A stretch of 64,000 nt of DNA, from positions 244,065 through 308,064 of the forward strand of contig MAAM01000006.1 in NCBI GenBank assembly GCA_002162695.1, read 5' to 3'. Below the pieces are notes generated by a model. It was not told the origin of the DNA and ran no database searches. It saw only the letters and a program-made list of their open reading frames with translations. The stretch comes from Cycloclasticus sp. 46_120_T64 (lineage in GTDB: Bacteria > Pseudomonadota > Gammaproteobacteria > Methylococcales > Cycloclasticaceae). Positions 1 through 9,212 of the stretch are shown piece after piece. The stretch's first letter is position 1. Each line of letters starts with the position of its first letter. Made by a program: the position numbers and the translations under genes.

Positions 1-55
1 CACTGGCAGAGTAAAAACCCTAAGGGTTATAAAAACTAGACGCTACGCTAGCGTT

Positions 56-84
56 ACTCAGCCTCAAATATGCTGAGGCTGAGT
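56..84 (-). terminator. Hairpin downstream of the acyl-CoA ligase gene
   Basis: A perfect 11-bp inverted repeat (arms 56-66 and 74-84, 7-nt loop) lies 25 bases past the stop of the leftward ligase gene. Read leftward, no T-run follows directly; the nearest T-rich stretch is about 20 bases further on. It could be a rho-independent terminator of weak type or an mRNA-protecting hairpin. Confidence 0.4.
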
Positions 85-108
85 TGACAAAAAAAGGTTT
101 CCGCTCGG

Positions 109-1785
109 CTAGCCCATTCTGGCCAGCATATCTTCGCGCATTTTGAACTTTTGAATTTTGCCGGTCACCGTCATTGGGTAGTCATCAACAAAGTCGATAT
201 AACGTGGGATTTTAAAGTGAGTAATTTGCCCCTTACAAAAGCCCTTCACCCCCTCAACATCCATATCCTCCCCTTGCAATAGTTTTATCCAAGCACACAC
301 CTCTTCCCCCATTTTATGGTCTGGAACCCCAAAAACTTGCACCTCCTGTATTTTAGGGTGGGTGTAAAGAAACTCCTCAATTTCCCGAGGGAAAATATTC
401 TCACCACCGCGAATGATCATATCCTTAATCCGCCCAACAATTCTGACATAACCATCACTGTCCATTTCCCCCAAGTCCCCTGAATGCAACCAACCCCCAG
501 CATCGATAGTTTCCTGCGTTTTTTCTTTATCCCCCCAATAACCCTGCATCACCGAGTAACCGCGCGTACAGACTTCACCTTTATCCCCTACGGCGACCAC
601 CCGCCCCTCCTCATCTATAATTTTTATCTCTACCCGTGGAAAAGCACGCCCCACCGTTTCTAACCGCCTTTCGACGAGATCATCGGGGCGAGTAATATGA
701 TTCAAGGAACTTACTTCAGTTTGCCCATAACCAATTAAAATATGTTCCATATGCATATCACGCATAACCCGTTTCATCACCTCTTCGGGACAGGGCGAAC
801 CCGCCATAATACCGGTTCGTAAATGGCTCAAATCAAACGTTGAAAAATCTGGGTGATCCAGCTCGCTGATGAACATCGTTGGCACCCCGTGTAGGCCGGT
901 ACACTTCTCGGCCTCGACAGCCTCCAAGGTCAACTGGGTATCAAATATTGCACTGGGTAGCACGGCTGTCGCTCCGCTAGCGACGCAGGCGAGACTGGCC
1001 ATCACCATGCCAAAACTGTGATAAAGCGGAACCGGTATACAAAGCCTGTCTTGATCGGTAAACCGCATCGCCTCAGAAATATAAAAAGCGATATTTAAAA
1101 TCCCACCATGCGTCAACGTCGCCCCCTTAGGACGCCCCGTTGTCCCACTGGTAAATTGAATATTAATCGCATCGTCAGGACTTAGCTCCTCTTTTAACGC
1201 GAGCAAACGCTCCTCCTCCTGCGCCCCTCCCATCTCACACACCTCTGCAAAATTCAACATGCCAGCGGTCTTCTCTTCACCCATGCGAATAATCATCTCA
1301 AGTTGGGGCAATGCCTCAAGTTGCTGCTGATAGGGGTCACCATGGCTCAATTCAGGCGCTAGCGTTTGCAGCATTGTCAGGTACTCACTATCCTTAAACA
1401 CTTCATCGGTGATAATGACTCGGCAGCCTACCTTGTTCAACACGTATTCCAATTCATACGTACGGTACGCAGGATTAATGCAAACCATAATCGCACCAAT
1501 TTTGGCCGTGGCGTATTGCGTTAGGCTCCACTCGGTACTATTAGTGCCCCATATACCCACCCGATCCCCCGGTTCGACCCCAAGCTTTAATAAACCGCTC
1601 GCTAGTTTATCAACCTTTTCTTTATACTCTCGATAGCTCCAGCGTATGTCTTGATGACACACCACCAATGCATCGTTATCAGGGTGTTTTTCTGCAATGT
1701 CATCAAAATAATTCCCTATCGTGCTATAAATTAATTGCCCGTCTGCATCACCGCAAATATAACTTTTTGTTAACTTCCCCATCAT
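109..1785 (-). CDS. AMP-forming acyl-CoA ligase (FadD/ANL family)
   Basis: 558-residue member of the ANL superfamily, which activates a carboxylic acid with ATP to an acyl-adenylate and then the CoA thioester. Visible motifs: the P-loop-like FTSGTTGRPKGATLTH, GYGQTE for adenine binding, GWLHSGDLG with the ribose-binding Asp, the hinge region GRIKDMIIRGGENIFP, and the C-terminal catalytic Lys in TVTGKIQKFKMRE. Length is normal and no membrane segment is seen. The ATG at 1785 has a GGGGA ribosome site seven bases upstream. It is the last gene of the mutase operon, 109 bases after the GTPase gene, so the likely job is to make the CoA ester that the mutase rearranges. Substrate cannot be read from sequence; a branched or hydroxylated short acid is an inference from context. 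Confidence 0.93.
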   Translation of the reverse strand: MMGKLTKSYICGDADGQLIYSTIGNYFDDIAEKHPDNDALVVCHQDIRWSYREYKEKVDKLASGLLKLGVEPGDRVGIWGTNSTEWSLTQYATAKIGAIMVCINPAYRTYELEYVLNKVGCRVIITDEVFKDSEYLTMLQTLAPELSHGDPYQQQLEALPQLEMIIRMGEEKTAGMLNFAEVCEMGGAQEEERLLALKEELSPDDAINIQFTSGTTGRPKGATLTHGGILNIAFYISEAMRFTDQDRLCIPVPLYHSFGMVMASLACVASGATAVLPSAIFDTQLTLEAVEAEKCTGLHGVPTMFISELDHPDFSTFDLSHLRTGIMAGSPCPEEVMKRVMRDMHMEHILIGYGQTEVSSLNHITRPDDLVERRLETVGRAFPRVEIKIIDEEGRVVAVGDKGEVCTRGYSVMQGYWGDKEKTQETIDAGGWLHSGDLGEMDSDGYVRIVGRIKDMIIRGGENIFPREIEEFLYTHPKIQEVQVFGVPDHKMGEEVCAWIKLLQGEDMDVEGVKGFCKGQITHFKIPRYIDFVDDYPMTVTGKIQKFKMREDMLARMG

Positions 1786-1894
1786 ATTAATTCCCCGCTA
1801 TTGTAGAGATTCAATCGCCGCCCGAGAAAATAGAGCCGGCGCATTATTGAGATGTATCAACTGATATCTTTATGCCTGCATATCAAAACTAAAT

Positions 1895-2860
1895 TCATCC
1901 GCACCCCGCCTGCGCATACCGCCTAGACATCAGCTTCACCGTGGCCTCTTCATAACCGTATTCACCCGCAAGAATGCCTTCAAACAAAGCAAGCGTTGCT
2001 GGGTTCTGGTCACCCAGTATCACTTGCTTAGCTTGCGCCGCCGCCTCTTGCGCCACTAGCCGGCGCACCCGATCGAGAAGCCGTTTATTCTTACTAGACT
2101 TAAATTTGGTACGCGTTAGCTCGGTAATCGCCGACAGCAATACATCGATACCGTCACCGGTTGTCGCCACGGTATTAATCACCGGCACATTAGCCGACTC
2201 CTCTCGACGCAATTGGAGCATCGCTTTGAGTTGTCGTTCCGTACGTTGCGCTAACGGCGAGTCCGCTTTATTCACCACCAACACATCGGCGATTTCCAGA
2301 ATCCCTGCCTTAATAGCCTGCACGTCATCACCCAGACCTGGCGCATTCACTACCACATTAATATCCGCGACTTCAGCCACTTCCGTTTCAGACTGCCCCG
2401 CACCCACCGTTTCCAGTAGCACCACATCCCAGCCTGCCGCATCAACCAAATCAATTATTTTCAGAATGCTCGCAGACAACCCCCCTAAATGCCCCCTCGC
2501 CGCGAGCGAACGAATAAACACCCCTTTATCGCTGGTGTGCTCGCCCATCCGTGTACGATCGCCTAATACCGCACCGCCAGTGATCGGGCTAGACGGGTCA
2601 ACTGCAACCACCGCCACCCGCTTATTGTTGTTACGAAATGCAGCAACCAGTGCATTCAACAAGGTCGACTTGCCTGCGCCGGGTGGCCCAGTAATACCAA
2701 TCACTTCGGCTTGGCCCGCATAAGGACGCACCGCTCGATGTATTTGTGAACCTAGCTCCTCACGAGAATCCACCAAACTAATCGCTCTGGCCAACGCCGC
2801 CACCTCCCCAGCACGTAGCCGAGTAGCCATATGACTTGCCTGTGTCGTTAGATCGCTCAT
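1895..2860 (-). CDS. meaB: MeaB/ArgK-type G-protein chaperone of a B12 mutase
   Basis: P-loop GTPase of the MeaB family (321 residues from the chosen start). Proteins of this family gate cobalamin loading and protect or reactivate acyl-CoA mutases. Walker A is GITGPPGAGKSTLLNAL, a DPSSP switch I motif follows, then ETVGAGQSE and the guanine-specificity motif NKAD. I chose the ATG at 2860 (MSDLTTQ) because a GGGGGCGAGAG ribosome site precedes it and it falls 10 bases after the mutase stop; a TTG six codons upstream would overlap the mutase. Its place directly behind the mutase large subunit is typical for the dedicated chaperone. An annotation as lysine/arginine transport ATPase (ArgK) would be the outdated name. 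Confidence 0.93.
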   Translation of the reverse strand: MSDLTTQASHMATRLRAGEVAALARAISLVDSREELGSQIHRAVRPYAGQAEVIGITGPPGAGKSTLLNALVAAFRNNNKRVAVVAVDPSSPITGGAVLGDRTRMGEHTSDKGVFIRSLAARGHLGGLSASILKIIDLVDAAGWDVVLLETVGAGQSETEVAEVADINVVVNAPGLGDDVQAIKAGILEIADVLVVNKADSPLAQRTERQLKAMLQLRREESANVPVINTVATTGDGIDVLLSAITELTRTKFKSSKNKRLLDRVRRLVAQEAAAQAKQVILGDQNPATLALFEGILAGEYGYEEATVKLMSRRYAQAGCG

Positions 2861-2870
2861 CTCTCGCCCC

Positions 2871-4580
2871 CTATGCAATAATCAGTGGATGACCAAAACC
2901 CAGTTCTGTTCGCAAGCAGCTAATGATCTCGCCGTGCGTCACTCCCGCGCCCGTCGCCTCAACGACACTGGCAAACACATTCTCGTCATCACTATTCGCG
3001 GCTCGCGTTAAATTATCCAAAGCCTTCGCAACAGCTTGTTGACTACGATTTTTCTTAAATGCCTTAAATTCATCAATATGTTTCTGCATCAAGACGGGAT
3101 CTGGACGTGTCGTTTCGACCTCTATTTTTTCTTCTTCCTCATCTTGGTAACAATTAACCCCAACAATTCTTTTCTTGCCGGATTCAATCAACTCTTGGTT
3201 TGCCATAGATGATTCCCCGCACATCGCTTGCACTAGACCAACCTCAACAGCTTTGTACATCCCTCCCGCCGCATCAATCTTCGCCATCACCGCTAATGCC
3301 TCTTCCTCCATTTGATCGGTCAAGCGCTCAATATAATAAGAGCCCCCCAAAGGGTCGATCACATCGCATAGGTGCGCTTCTTCACGGAGGATATTTTGTG
3401 TTGCCACCGCAATTTTTGCGGTCTTTGCTGTCGGCGTAGTAAAAGGCTCATCGTAAGCATCCGTATGCATTGATTGCAGACCACCAAAAATTCCCGCCAT
3501 CGCTTGTACTGCTGTACGCGCTATATTATTAAGTGGTTGCTGCGCAGTTAGATCAACACCTGAGGTCTGCGCATGAAACTTCAAACGCCAAGACTTGGGG
3601 TCTTTTGCCCCCAAGCGGTCCCGCGCAATACGCGCCCAAATCCGACGTGCTGCACGAAATTTAGCCACCTCTTCAAAAAAGTTGATCGACACATCAAAAA
3701 AGAAGGTAAAACGTGGCAAAATTTCATCAGGATCCATTCCGCGAGCCAGACAGTCTTCGGCGTGTTGAATAGCTGATGAGAGCGTGAAACCAACGGTTTC
3801 AGCTAAGGTAGCGCCCGTTTGCTGAATATGTTGACCGACAACCGACATCGGGTTCCAGTTCGGTACATGTTCGCGACAAAACTCAATATGGTCGACCAAT
3901 ACACGACGTGAACCCGCTAGCGACAATCGATAAAACATATGATTAGCTACAAAGTGTGAGATATAGTCACTTTGATTAGAGGTACCTGTTATTTTATCCC
4001 AGCTAATACCCCGTCGTTTTGCCACATTGAGCATAAAAGCAAACAGGGTAAACGGTGACGGATCATTCATTGCGGCGGATATTTGATCTATAGGCACCTG
4101 CTCAAGACAGGTATCCATATGGTCAACATTGTTCACCACCGTGCCGCAGGTACCCAATAAAGGCAGCGGAACCACATCACAATCCACCCCGCGGAAACCT
4201 GAATTACAAGGCAATAGACTAATCGCATTAGCCCCAAGTTCCAGCATCGTCCGTACACGTTTATTGTAATCTGCCGGCGTTCCAAGACCCACAAGCTGAC
4301 GTTGTGTCCATGTTTTACCTCGATGCATAGTCGAGTAAATGCCACGGGTATAAGGAAATTGCCCAGGATAACCCGATTGTTTTAAATACGCGTCGGTATC
4401 CTTAATATTATCCGGTGTATACAAGGGATCGACCGTAATCCCCGACATATTCTTAATCTCTTGATTATTAGCACCAATCTGTTTTGCGTAATCCTCTTTC
4501 CATTGGTTTTCCGCCGCATCTAACGATGGCTCCCCCGCGTCCTGCAAGCGGAAGCTCTGTTCGTTCAATGACGCACTCAT
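2871..4580 (-). CDS. B12-dependent acyl-CoA mutase, large (substrate) subunit; divergent clade
   Basis: 569 residues, the TIM-barrel substrate subunit of the methylmalonyl-CoA mutase family without the fused B12 domain. Family landmarks are present: PYTRGIY (76-82), [15 protein letters not shown] with the conserved active-site His251, [31 protein letters not shown], and [13 protein letters not shown]. The specificity region is unlike true methylmalonyl-CoA mutase. The TMY tyrosine that contacts the substrate in that enzyme is a His here (TMHRGKTW, residue 86), the loop FDLPTHRGYDSD is replaced by [14 protein letters not shown], and the TIQND loop is TSNQSD. The C-terminus (last ~100 residues) carries the linker [18 protein letters not shown]. 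The start overlaps the small-subunit stop by ATGA, indicating coupled translation. Plausible reactions are isobutyryl-, 2-hydroxyisobutyryl-, pivalyl- or another carbon-skeleton isomerisation; which one is not decided. Confidence 0.9.
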   Translation of the reverse strand: MSASLNEQSFRLQDAGEPSLDAAENQWKEDYAKQIGANNQEIKNMSGITVDPLYTPDNIKDTDAYLKQSGYPGQFPYTRGIYSTMHRGKTWTQRQLVGLGTPADYNKRVRTMLELGANAISLLPCNSGFRGVDCDVVPLPLLGTCGTVVNNVDHMDTCLEQVPIDQISAAMNDPSPFTLFAFMLNVAKRRGISWDKITGTSNQSDYISHFVANHMFYRLSLAGSRRVLVDHIEFCREHVPNWNPMSVVGQHIQQTGATLAETVGFTLSSAIQHAEDCLARGMDPDEILPRFTFFFDVSINFFEEVAKFRAARRIWARIARDRLGAKDPKSWRLKFHAQTSGVDLTAQQPLNNIARTAVQAMAGIFGGLQSMHTDAYDEPFTTPTAKTAKIAVATQNILREEAHLCDVIDPLGGSYYIERLTDQMEEEALAVMAKIDAAGGMYKAVEVGLVQAMCGESSMANQELIESGKKRIVGVNCYQDEEEEKIEVETTRPDPVLMQKHIDEFKAFKKNRSQQAVAKALDNLTRAANSDDENVFASVVEATGAGVTHGEIISCLRTELGFGHPLIIA

Positions 4581-5032
4581 AATGCTACCGCCATCGCTTT
4601 CTGCTTATTAAGCCTTGCCGCTGCCGCGAGTCGCTGCGCACATTCAATAATTTCCTCACGAGATGAACCAGGGCCAAATATGCCCCCCAGACCAGCCTCA
4701 ATCAACATAGGCCGCTCTTGCTCTGGAATAATCCCCCCAATAAAAACCTCAATCTCCGATAAACCCGCATCACTCAATTTCTGCATCAATTCAGGAACGA
4801 TAAGATGGTCTGTCGCCAACGAGCTGATACCGATCAAGTCGACATCTTCCTGCAGGGCAAGTTGCACCACCGCGTCAATCTCTTGCCAAGGGGGCGTATA
4901 AATAACCTCCATACCCGCATCTCGCAAATATGCAGCAACAATCCGGCTGCCACGGTCATGACCATCAAAACCTATTTTAGTAATCAGTGCTCTTACGGGT
5001 GTTCCGGTGACATTAGGGAATACTTTTTCCAT
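4577..5032 (-). CDS. B12-binding small subunit of acyl-CoA mutase
   Basis: 151 residues from the chosen ATG. It is a Rossmann-type cobalamin domain with the base-off/His-on motif DGHDRG (DxHxxG), then [11 protein letters not shown], the SSLATDH loop and the GGIIPEQE and GPGSS nucleotide-tail motifs. It supplies adenosylcobalamin to the large subunit. The start at 5032 (MEKVFPN) is preferred because an AGAGG ribosome site lies eight bases upstream; the frame is open for 25 more codons but those residues do not look like a B12 domain. The gene is first in the operon, and its stop overlaps the next start by four bases. Stand-alone small subunits occur in isobutyryl-, 2-hydroxyisobutyryl- and ethylmalonyl-type or archaeal mutases, not in the usual fused MutB. 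Confidence 0.93.
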   Translation of the reverse strand: MEKVFPNVTGTPVRALITKIGFDGHDRGSRIVAAYLRDAGMEVIYTPPWQEIDAVVQLALQEDVDLIGISSLATDHLIVPELMQKLSDAGLSEIEVFIGGIIPEQERPMLIEAGLGGIFGPGSSREEIIECAQRLAAAARLNKQKAMAVAL

Positions 5033-5121
5033 AGATTTATCCTCTATATTAAAAACCACAATCATTCTTTTTTGGTTACTCATGAAAAAACCGTCAAAGT
5101 AATCCAAGCAAGCCCACTAAC

Positions 5122-5139
5122 AAAACAACTGTTTGTTTT
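5122..5139. promoter_or_regulatory. Palindrome, candidate TetR operator
   Basis: A perfect inverted repeat AAAACAA-CTGT-TTGTTTT sits 90 bases upstream of the small-subunit start, in the divergent region shared with the tetR gene. Position and symmetry fit an operator for that regulator. The sequence is AT-rich, so chance symmetry is possible. Confidence 0.35.
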
Positions 5140-5487
5140 TTTATTTAATATAGATTGAAACAAGATGTCAATAGCCATTAAAGCTGACAACTAACAATCA
5201 AAACATTTCTTCCTAGTGTCTTCAAATACCCTTATCGTAGGATTCTTCGCCTAGAAAGCTGTCGCAATTGATTAGCCGAAGGAGAAAGGTACGCGTTGCT
5301 ATCGCCAAACACCCCCATGACATATTTAAGCGTCGTTTTTATTGTTATTGATGTAAAACTTGTTAGCATATGCAGCTGTTAATCAGCAAACTTAGCCTTT
5401 TCATTTTGACTAAGCTCGGCAGAAAAACTCACTGTTAACACATAAAATCACACCTCAACTATTTAAGGAAAATCCCGCACAATACTT
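5140..5487. other. Divergent intergenic region between mutase operon and tetR
   Basis: About 350 bases with no convincing open frame on either strand. It must hold the promoters of the leftward mutase operon and the rightward regulator. Apart from the palindrome at its left edge I see no further clear operator, tRNA or riboswitch-like (cobalamin) structure; the B12-box was looked for and not seen. Confidence 0.4.
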
Positions 5488-6087
5488 ATGCAAAACGAAA
5501 GAGCCGATAAACCCAATCAAAAAGTCAAAAGATCTCATAACCGAGAACAACCATTGCTGGATGCTGCCGCCAAGTTATTTGCTAGCAAGGGCTATAAGGG
5601 GACCACCATGCGGGATATCGGCTCAGAAGTCGGCATGCTGCCTGGCTCGATGTACTATCACTTCAAATCAAAACAAGAAATATTACTCGCTGTTTACAAG
5701 CAAGCCGTCTACAGCTTAAAAACGAGGGTTGAAGAGGTCATCGCTGAGCAGGAGAATCCTTGGCGAAGACTCGAAGTGGCCACTAAAACGCATTTAGAAG
5801 CCATCATTAACAAAAATGATTACGCACAAGTAATGACCGAAATCAAACCCCATAAAGCACCTGAAATCCGTAGTGAACTAACTGCTATGAGAAACAGCTA
5901 TGAGGGGATTTTCGTCGACCTTATCAACGAACTGCCGTTAAAGAGTGATGTAAATAAAAAACTTTTTCGCCTCATGCTGATAGGCGCATTGAATTCAGTC
6001 AAAATCTGGTTTCAACCAACAGACATCACACCTGAAGATATTGCATCTGAGTTTGTTCGGTATTTAAGGCAATCTAGCGAAATATAA
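5488..6087 (+). CDS. TetR-family transcriptional regulator
   Basis: 199 residues. The N-terminal TetR helix-turn-helix is clear: LLDAAAKLFASKGYKGTTMRDIGSEVGM followed by PGSMYYHFKSKQEILLAVY at residues ~25-70. The rest is a helical ligand-binding domain (TetR_C, similar in kind to acyl-CoA-responsive regulators such as PsrA, FadR-Bacillus and PaaR). It is divergent from the mutase operon, so it probably represses that operon and is relieved by an acyl-CoA or related intermediate (inference). No strong ribosome site is visible before the ATG (AAGGAAAATCCC lies about 17 bases upstream). Confidence 0.88.
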   Translation: MQNERADKPNQKVKRSHNREQPLLDAAAKLFASKGYKGTTMRDIGSEVGMLPGSMYYHFKSKQEILLAVYKQAVYSLKTRVEEVIAEQENPWRRLEVATKTHLEAIINKNDYAQVMTEIKPHKAPEIRSELTAMRNSYEGIFVDLINELPLKSDVNKKLFRLMLIGALNSVKIWFQPTDITPEDIASEFVRYLRQSSEI

Positions 6088-6114
6088 ATAATTCATTCGG
6101 ATCAATAAGTTTGC

Positions 6115-6163
6115 TCAAGGCTAGAGGGTCTGAACCTTCAGACCAGCAGTACCGCGTACAGGT
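6115..6163 (-). other. Degenerate tRNA-Pro 3' fragment (probable att remnant)
   Basis: These 49 bases align with the 3' part (T-arm, variable region and anticodon arm) of the intact tRNA-Pro at 8768-8844, same strand, with about 12 mismatches and one indel. It cannot fold as a tRNA. Its orientation is right for the distal attachment repeat left by an element that integrated into the tRNA 3' end: the stretch between the two copies carries the toxin-antitoxin pair and an integrase remnant. The high divergence implies an old event. Confidence 0.55.
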
Positions 6164-6522
6164 TCACCTTCAGTACAAACAGTTGATTTAATAGGAAATA
6201 ACTCACCATCCCGTCTAACCTAGACTTAATTTAGCCCTTATATTAATCAATAACTTACAATTTTAGGTTAGACACTTTTTTAAAACGCCTCCACCCTTAA
6301 CCGGCTTTCGCTCACCACTCGTCTTCATTTAGACGCTCCAACAAAAAACCATATTACAGTCCCAAAACAACGTATAGGCACATCAGTCAATCCCTCGGCT
6401 GTAGAGCAAGGTCAATAGCGATTATTATGTCGCCATCGTTGCCGTTTATTGTGTTAAAAATTCTGAATCCATAGTTTAAACTCGGTTATATGGGTTTGAA
6501 AATAAATTAAGTTTTATACCGA
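6164..6522. other. Gene-free region inside the left end of the tRNA-Pro island
   Basis: About 360 bases, AT-rich, with no open frame worth keeping. I see no tRNA, inverted repeat with a T-run or repeat shared with elsewhere in the window. It is probably decayed element DNA. Confidence 0.4.
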
Positions 6523-7761
6523 TTAAACATTAAATGCATTTCCCATAAATTGCTGCTCACTTCGGCTAATCTTTATTGAGTTCGCTACCATTTCCCACTG
6601 TGCAACACTTGTTAACACCTCATCCTTTATCTGATCTGCTTCAGGCTTACTAAGCTGAAAAAAGGCTATCACATCCATCGCTAGCTCATAATTAAGACTA
6701 TTGTCATCATCACTAATATTCAAGTGAAGACCATTCGCCGGTGTTACCGGGTTAATGTCGTACGCAGGCGAGAGTACCCAGCCACCATTACTGTAAATAA
6801 AGCCATGATTCCTTAAATGATCATCCGTATTTGATACCGCAATATTAAAAACAATACGCCGCCATAGCTGAGCTAGGTCTGCTTTCGTATTAGCACCCTG
6901 CTCAGTAAGAAACTGCGCCAATTCTAAATAACTCGCTTCGTAGTCACCATCGTAATAACCTAGCTGCGTCATAGCCGATGTAAAATGCAATCGGCTATCC
7001 CTTGTTCGGTCAAATCGCTTAGTTAAAAAAGTATGGTGATGACCATTAAATTTTTCCACTCGGCATTCAGACATCGTAACCCCGGCAGAGATTGCCAGCT
7101 TGTATACAACAAACTCCCATGCAGCAATATCGTGTTCATCATATCGACTGGGGAATTTTGCAATCCACAGCTGATTATTCTCATCAACCACACTCGCTTT
7201 AGGCCTTGCACCTCCTAAAGACGACCCTGGCGACATCAACATGTTTAACCACTTCAAATATTCAGGGTTATCAATATCAACATTATTTTCAACCTGTTGT
7301 GCGGCGTATTCCAAATCGCGTAATGATGAAATCGGTGGTGCTGCGAATTTCTCATTGTCATCTAAAAACGCACCGTTCAAATCACGCTTAAACCTCAATG
7401 CACCCAAACGATACAAGTCATGCACGCCCAGTAAATAATCTACCTCATTAAGCACTCTCGGACGGCGACCTTCTTGCCGAGCAAGCACCGCCTCACGCCG
7501 TTTCATTAACAGTCTTCCCCACCGATCAGGGCAAGAATCCAAAAAGGTGCGAAAATTGTTAGAGCCTTCACTGTGCTGCTCACCAAAATATAGCTCTAAA
7601 CCTGGGTCTATCTTTTGCGCATAGGGAGACTGCAACCAATCAGTATCGTAGCTAAAACTGAAATGCTCTTTATTTTTAATGACTGAAGATCGTAAGCTGC
7701 CAACAAGAGCTGGCTCTTTAAACTCTTCCCAATCAGCAAAAACATAAACTTCCGTACTCAT
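6523..7761 (-). CDS. hipA: HipA-family serine/threonine kinase toxin
   Basis: 412 residues from the ATG (MSTEVYVF); a GTG three codons upstream is possible, but AAGGTGG sits at the right distance from the ATG. The HipA N-terminal domain (N-term to ~150) is followed by the kinase core: the G-loop-like SPGSSLGGARPKA with conserved Lys, catalytic NTDDHLRNHGF, and SPAYDINP as the metal-binding DFG equivalent. All catalytic residues look intact. Characterised HipA kinases phosphorylate aminoacyl-tRNA synthetases and cause persistence. It sits 10 bases behind the HTH gene, the normal antitoxin-toxin order, within a tRNA-borne island. Confidence 0.9.
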   Translation of the reverse strand: MSTEVYVFADWEEFKEPALVGSLRSSVIKNKEHFSFSYDTDWLQSPYAQKIDPGLELYFGEQHSEGSNNFRTFLDSCPDRWGRLLMKRREAVLARQEGRRPRVLNEVDYLLGVHDLYRLGALRFKRDLNGAFLDDNEKFAAPPISSLRDLEYAAQQVENNVDIDNPEYLKWLNMLMSPGSSLGGARPKASVVDENNQLWIAKFPSRYDEHDIAAWEFVVYKLAISAGVTMSECRVEKFNGHHHTFLTKRFDRTRDSRLHFTSAMTQLGYYDGDYEASYLELAQFLTEQGANTKADLAQLWRRIVFNIAVSNTDDHLRNHGFIYSNGGWVLSPAYDINPVTPANGLHLNISDDDNSLNYELAMDVIAFFQLSKPEADQIKDEVLTSVAQWEMVANSIKISRSEQQFMGNAFNV

Positions 7762-7771
7762 ATTAGCCACC

Positions 7772-8089
7772 TTATCCTTTACTCAGCAGTTTAATATCCT
7801 GAAGCTTACGACCCAACTCATCATCACTAGCCACCTTAGTGAAGTCTTCAGTCAAGCCAAGCACAGCGAGTACCGCCACATAATGCCCAATAGAAACACT
7901 AGAATCACCCTGTAATACTCTACGGATGGTTAAGCGGCTTAGCCCCGTTCGTTCAGAGATTAAAACTTGTGTGTAGCCACGCCGCTTACAAGCAAGCTTT
8001 ATGTTCGCACCCAGTTGCTCTAAAACCTTCTTGTTTTTGGGGAATACAACCGCACTACGCTTTTTATTCTCTTTACTCATTGAACACAC
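7772..8089 (-). CDS. XRE/HipB-like helix-turn-helix antitoxin
   Basis: Up to 105 residues with a Cro/CI-type HTH: LGANIKLACKRRGYTQ, ISERTGLSRLTIRRVLQGD, and SIGHYVAVLAVLGLTEDF. The partner of the downstream HipA kinase; such proteins neutralise the kinase and repress their own operon. Start choice is open: a GTG at 8089 has GGAA at good spacing, whereas the ATG at 8080 lacks a good ribosome site. The AT-rich upstream stretch near 8085-8107 has weak symmetry (TATATTCCATATA) that could be an operator. Confidence 0.85.
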   Translation of the reverse strand: MCSMSKENKKRSAVVFPKNKKVLEQLGANIKLACKRRGYTQVLISERTGLSRLTIRRVLQGDSSVSIGHYVAVLAVLGLTEDFTKVASDDELGRKLQDIKLLSKG

Positions 8090-8408
8090 TATATTCCATA
8101 TACCCTGTTTTTGGTAATTATAGTATTCAATAATAAAACATCAAGTTTCGGAGAGCTTTCTTAAATTTATGACTTAGGCTTATGCTTGAGTTAAATTCAA
8201 TCAACTCAATTTATCGCCTAAATATAGAACCGAAATAGTCCATTCATGGCCCTGCTGCACTTAATACATGGGGTTTTCCTACCTCAGACCAGCCAACCTC
8301 AGGTGAAGGAGAAACAGAATGATTGGGCCTCGAAGATATTGAACGTTTTTACAAAGGCGATGAATATCTACCCGGTGACGACGAACCAAATTAATGAACG
8401 CCTGTTAA
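8090..8408. other. Decayed island DNA upstream of the antitoxin
   Basis: About 320 bases with no full gene. On the plus strand a short in-frame peptide (LEDIERFYKGDEYLPGDDEP, ending near 8395) reads like the C-terminal tail of a lost small protein. I do not recognise it. The rest is non-coding to the eye. Confidence 0.35.
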
Positions 8409-8699
8409 ACGAAGCCCGATACTAAAGCAAAAACGCTCAGAAAAGTCACTTCATCAGTCTGTTTGATTTGTAATTCAAAAGGACAAGCCTATACATCTAG
8501 CGGCTTTAAGTCGATGTGGCAAAAAGCAATGAATAAAGCACTTGAAAATGATGTTATTCAAGAACGCTTCACCTTTAGAGGTTTACGTCCAAAAGCAGCC
8601 TCTGACCATGATGGAACCAAGCTACTGGCTCATACAGATGCCAAAATTACGAAGAAGTATTACCTGAGGAAAGCCATTGAAGTGACACCTTCACGATAA
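8409..8699 (+). pseudogene. C-terminal remnant of a tyrosine-recombinase integrase
   Basis: An open stretch encodes the end of a phage-type integrase: CNSKGQAYTSSGFKSMWQKA, FTFRGLRPKAASD (the R of box II region), LLAHTDAKITKKYYLRKA with the nucleophilic Tyr, and a basic tail. The N-terminal catalytic and arm-binding parts are missing, and stops lie just upstream (8406). It lies about 70 bases from the 3' end of tRNA-Pro, the usual place for the integrase of a tRNA-targeted island. Confidence 0.75.
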
Positions 8700-8766
8700 A
8701 AGGTTAGACAATCACTAACATCGTGATGTCGCTGACAACCTAAGGTATTGATAATAAAATATAGAA

Positions 8767-8844
<78 letters not shown>

Positions 8845-8858
8845 ACATATTTGATGTA

Positions 8859-9212
8859 TTACTTGAGGATTTCTAAAATTTCTTGAAGCTCGGCTTTTAT
8901 CTGCTGAATTTCTATTTTCGTTTGGGTGGTATCTTGCTGCGCATGGTCACCCGATAGGTGCGATCTTGCACCGCCAATGGTGTAACCATCTTCATACAGC
9001 AAGCCACGAATTTGCCGAATAAGGATAACATCTTGACGTTGATAATAACGTCTATTTCCCCGCCGCTTCACGGGTTCTAACTGAGGAAACTCTTGCTCCC
9101 AATACCTTAACACATGTGGTTTAACAGCGCATAACTCACTCACTTCACCAATGGTGAAATAGCGTTTTGCCGGAATAGCAGGCAGTTCGTTATTATGGCT
9201 GGGTTCCAGCAT
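8859..9212 (-). CDS. MerR-family transcriptional regulator
   Basis: 117 residues with a MerR winged helix at the N-terminus: [26 protein letters not shown] and [13 protein letters not shown] at residues ~17-70. A short coiled-coil C-terminus ([18 protein letters not shown]) takes the place of a ligand domain. Its start overlaps the ihfA stop by 20 bases, so the two are co-expressed. This small MerR gene next to ihfA is conserved in many gammaproteobacteria and of unknown effector. Confidence 0.93.
   Translation of the reverse strand: MLEPSHNNELPAIPAKRYFTIGEVSELCAVKPHVLRYWEQEFPQLEPVKRRGNRRYYQRQDVILIRQIRGLLYEDGYTIGGARSHLSGDHAQQDTTQTKIEIQQIKAELQEILEILK

Noticed and set aside
1974-2723. 249-codon open frame opposite the GTPase gene
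   Set aside because: Antisense shadow: the GTPase on the other strand has full motifs, and the plus frame has no recognisable domain.
5140-5487. Cobalamin riboswitch upstream of the mutase operon
   Set aside because: No B12-box or multi-stem leader was recognised; control by the divergent TetR protein is the simpler reading.
6115-6163. Functional tRNA
   Set aside because: Too degenerate and lacking the 5' half; treated as an attachment remnant.
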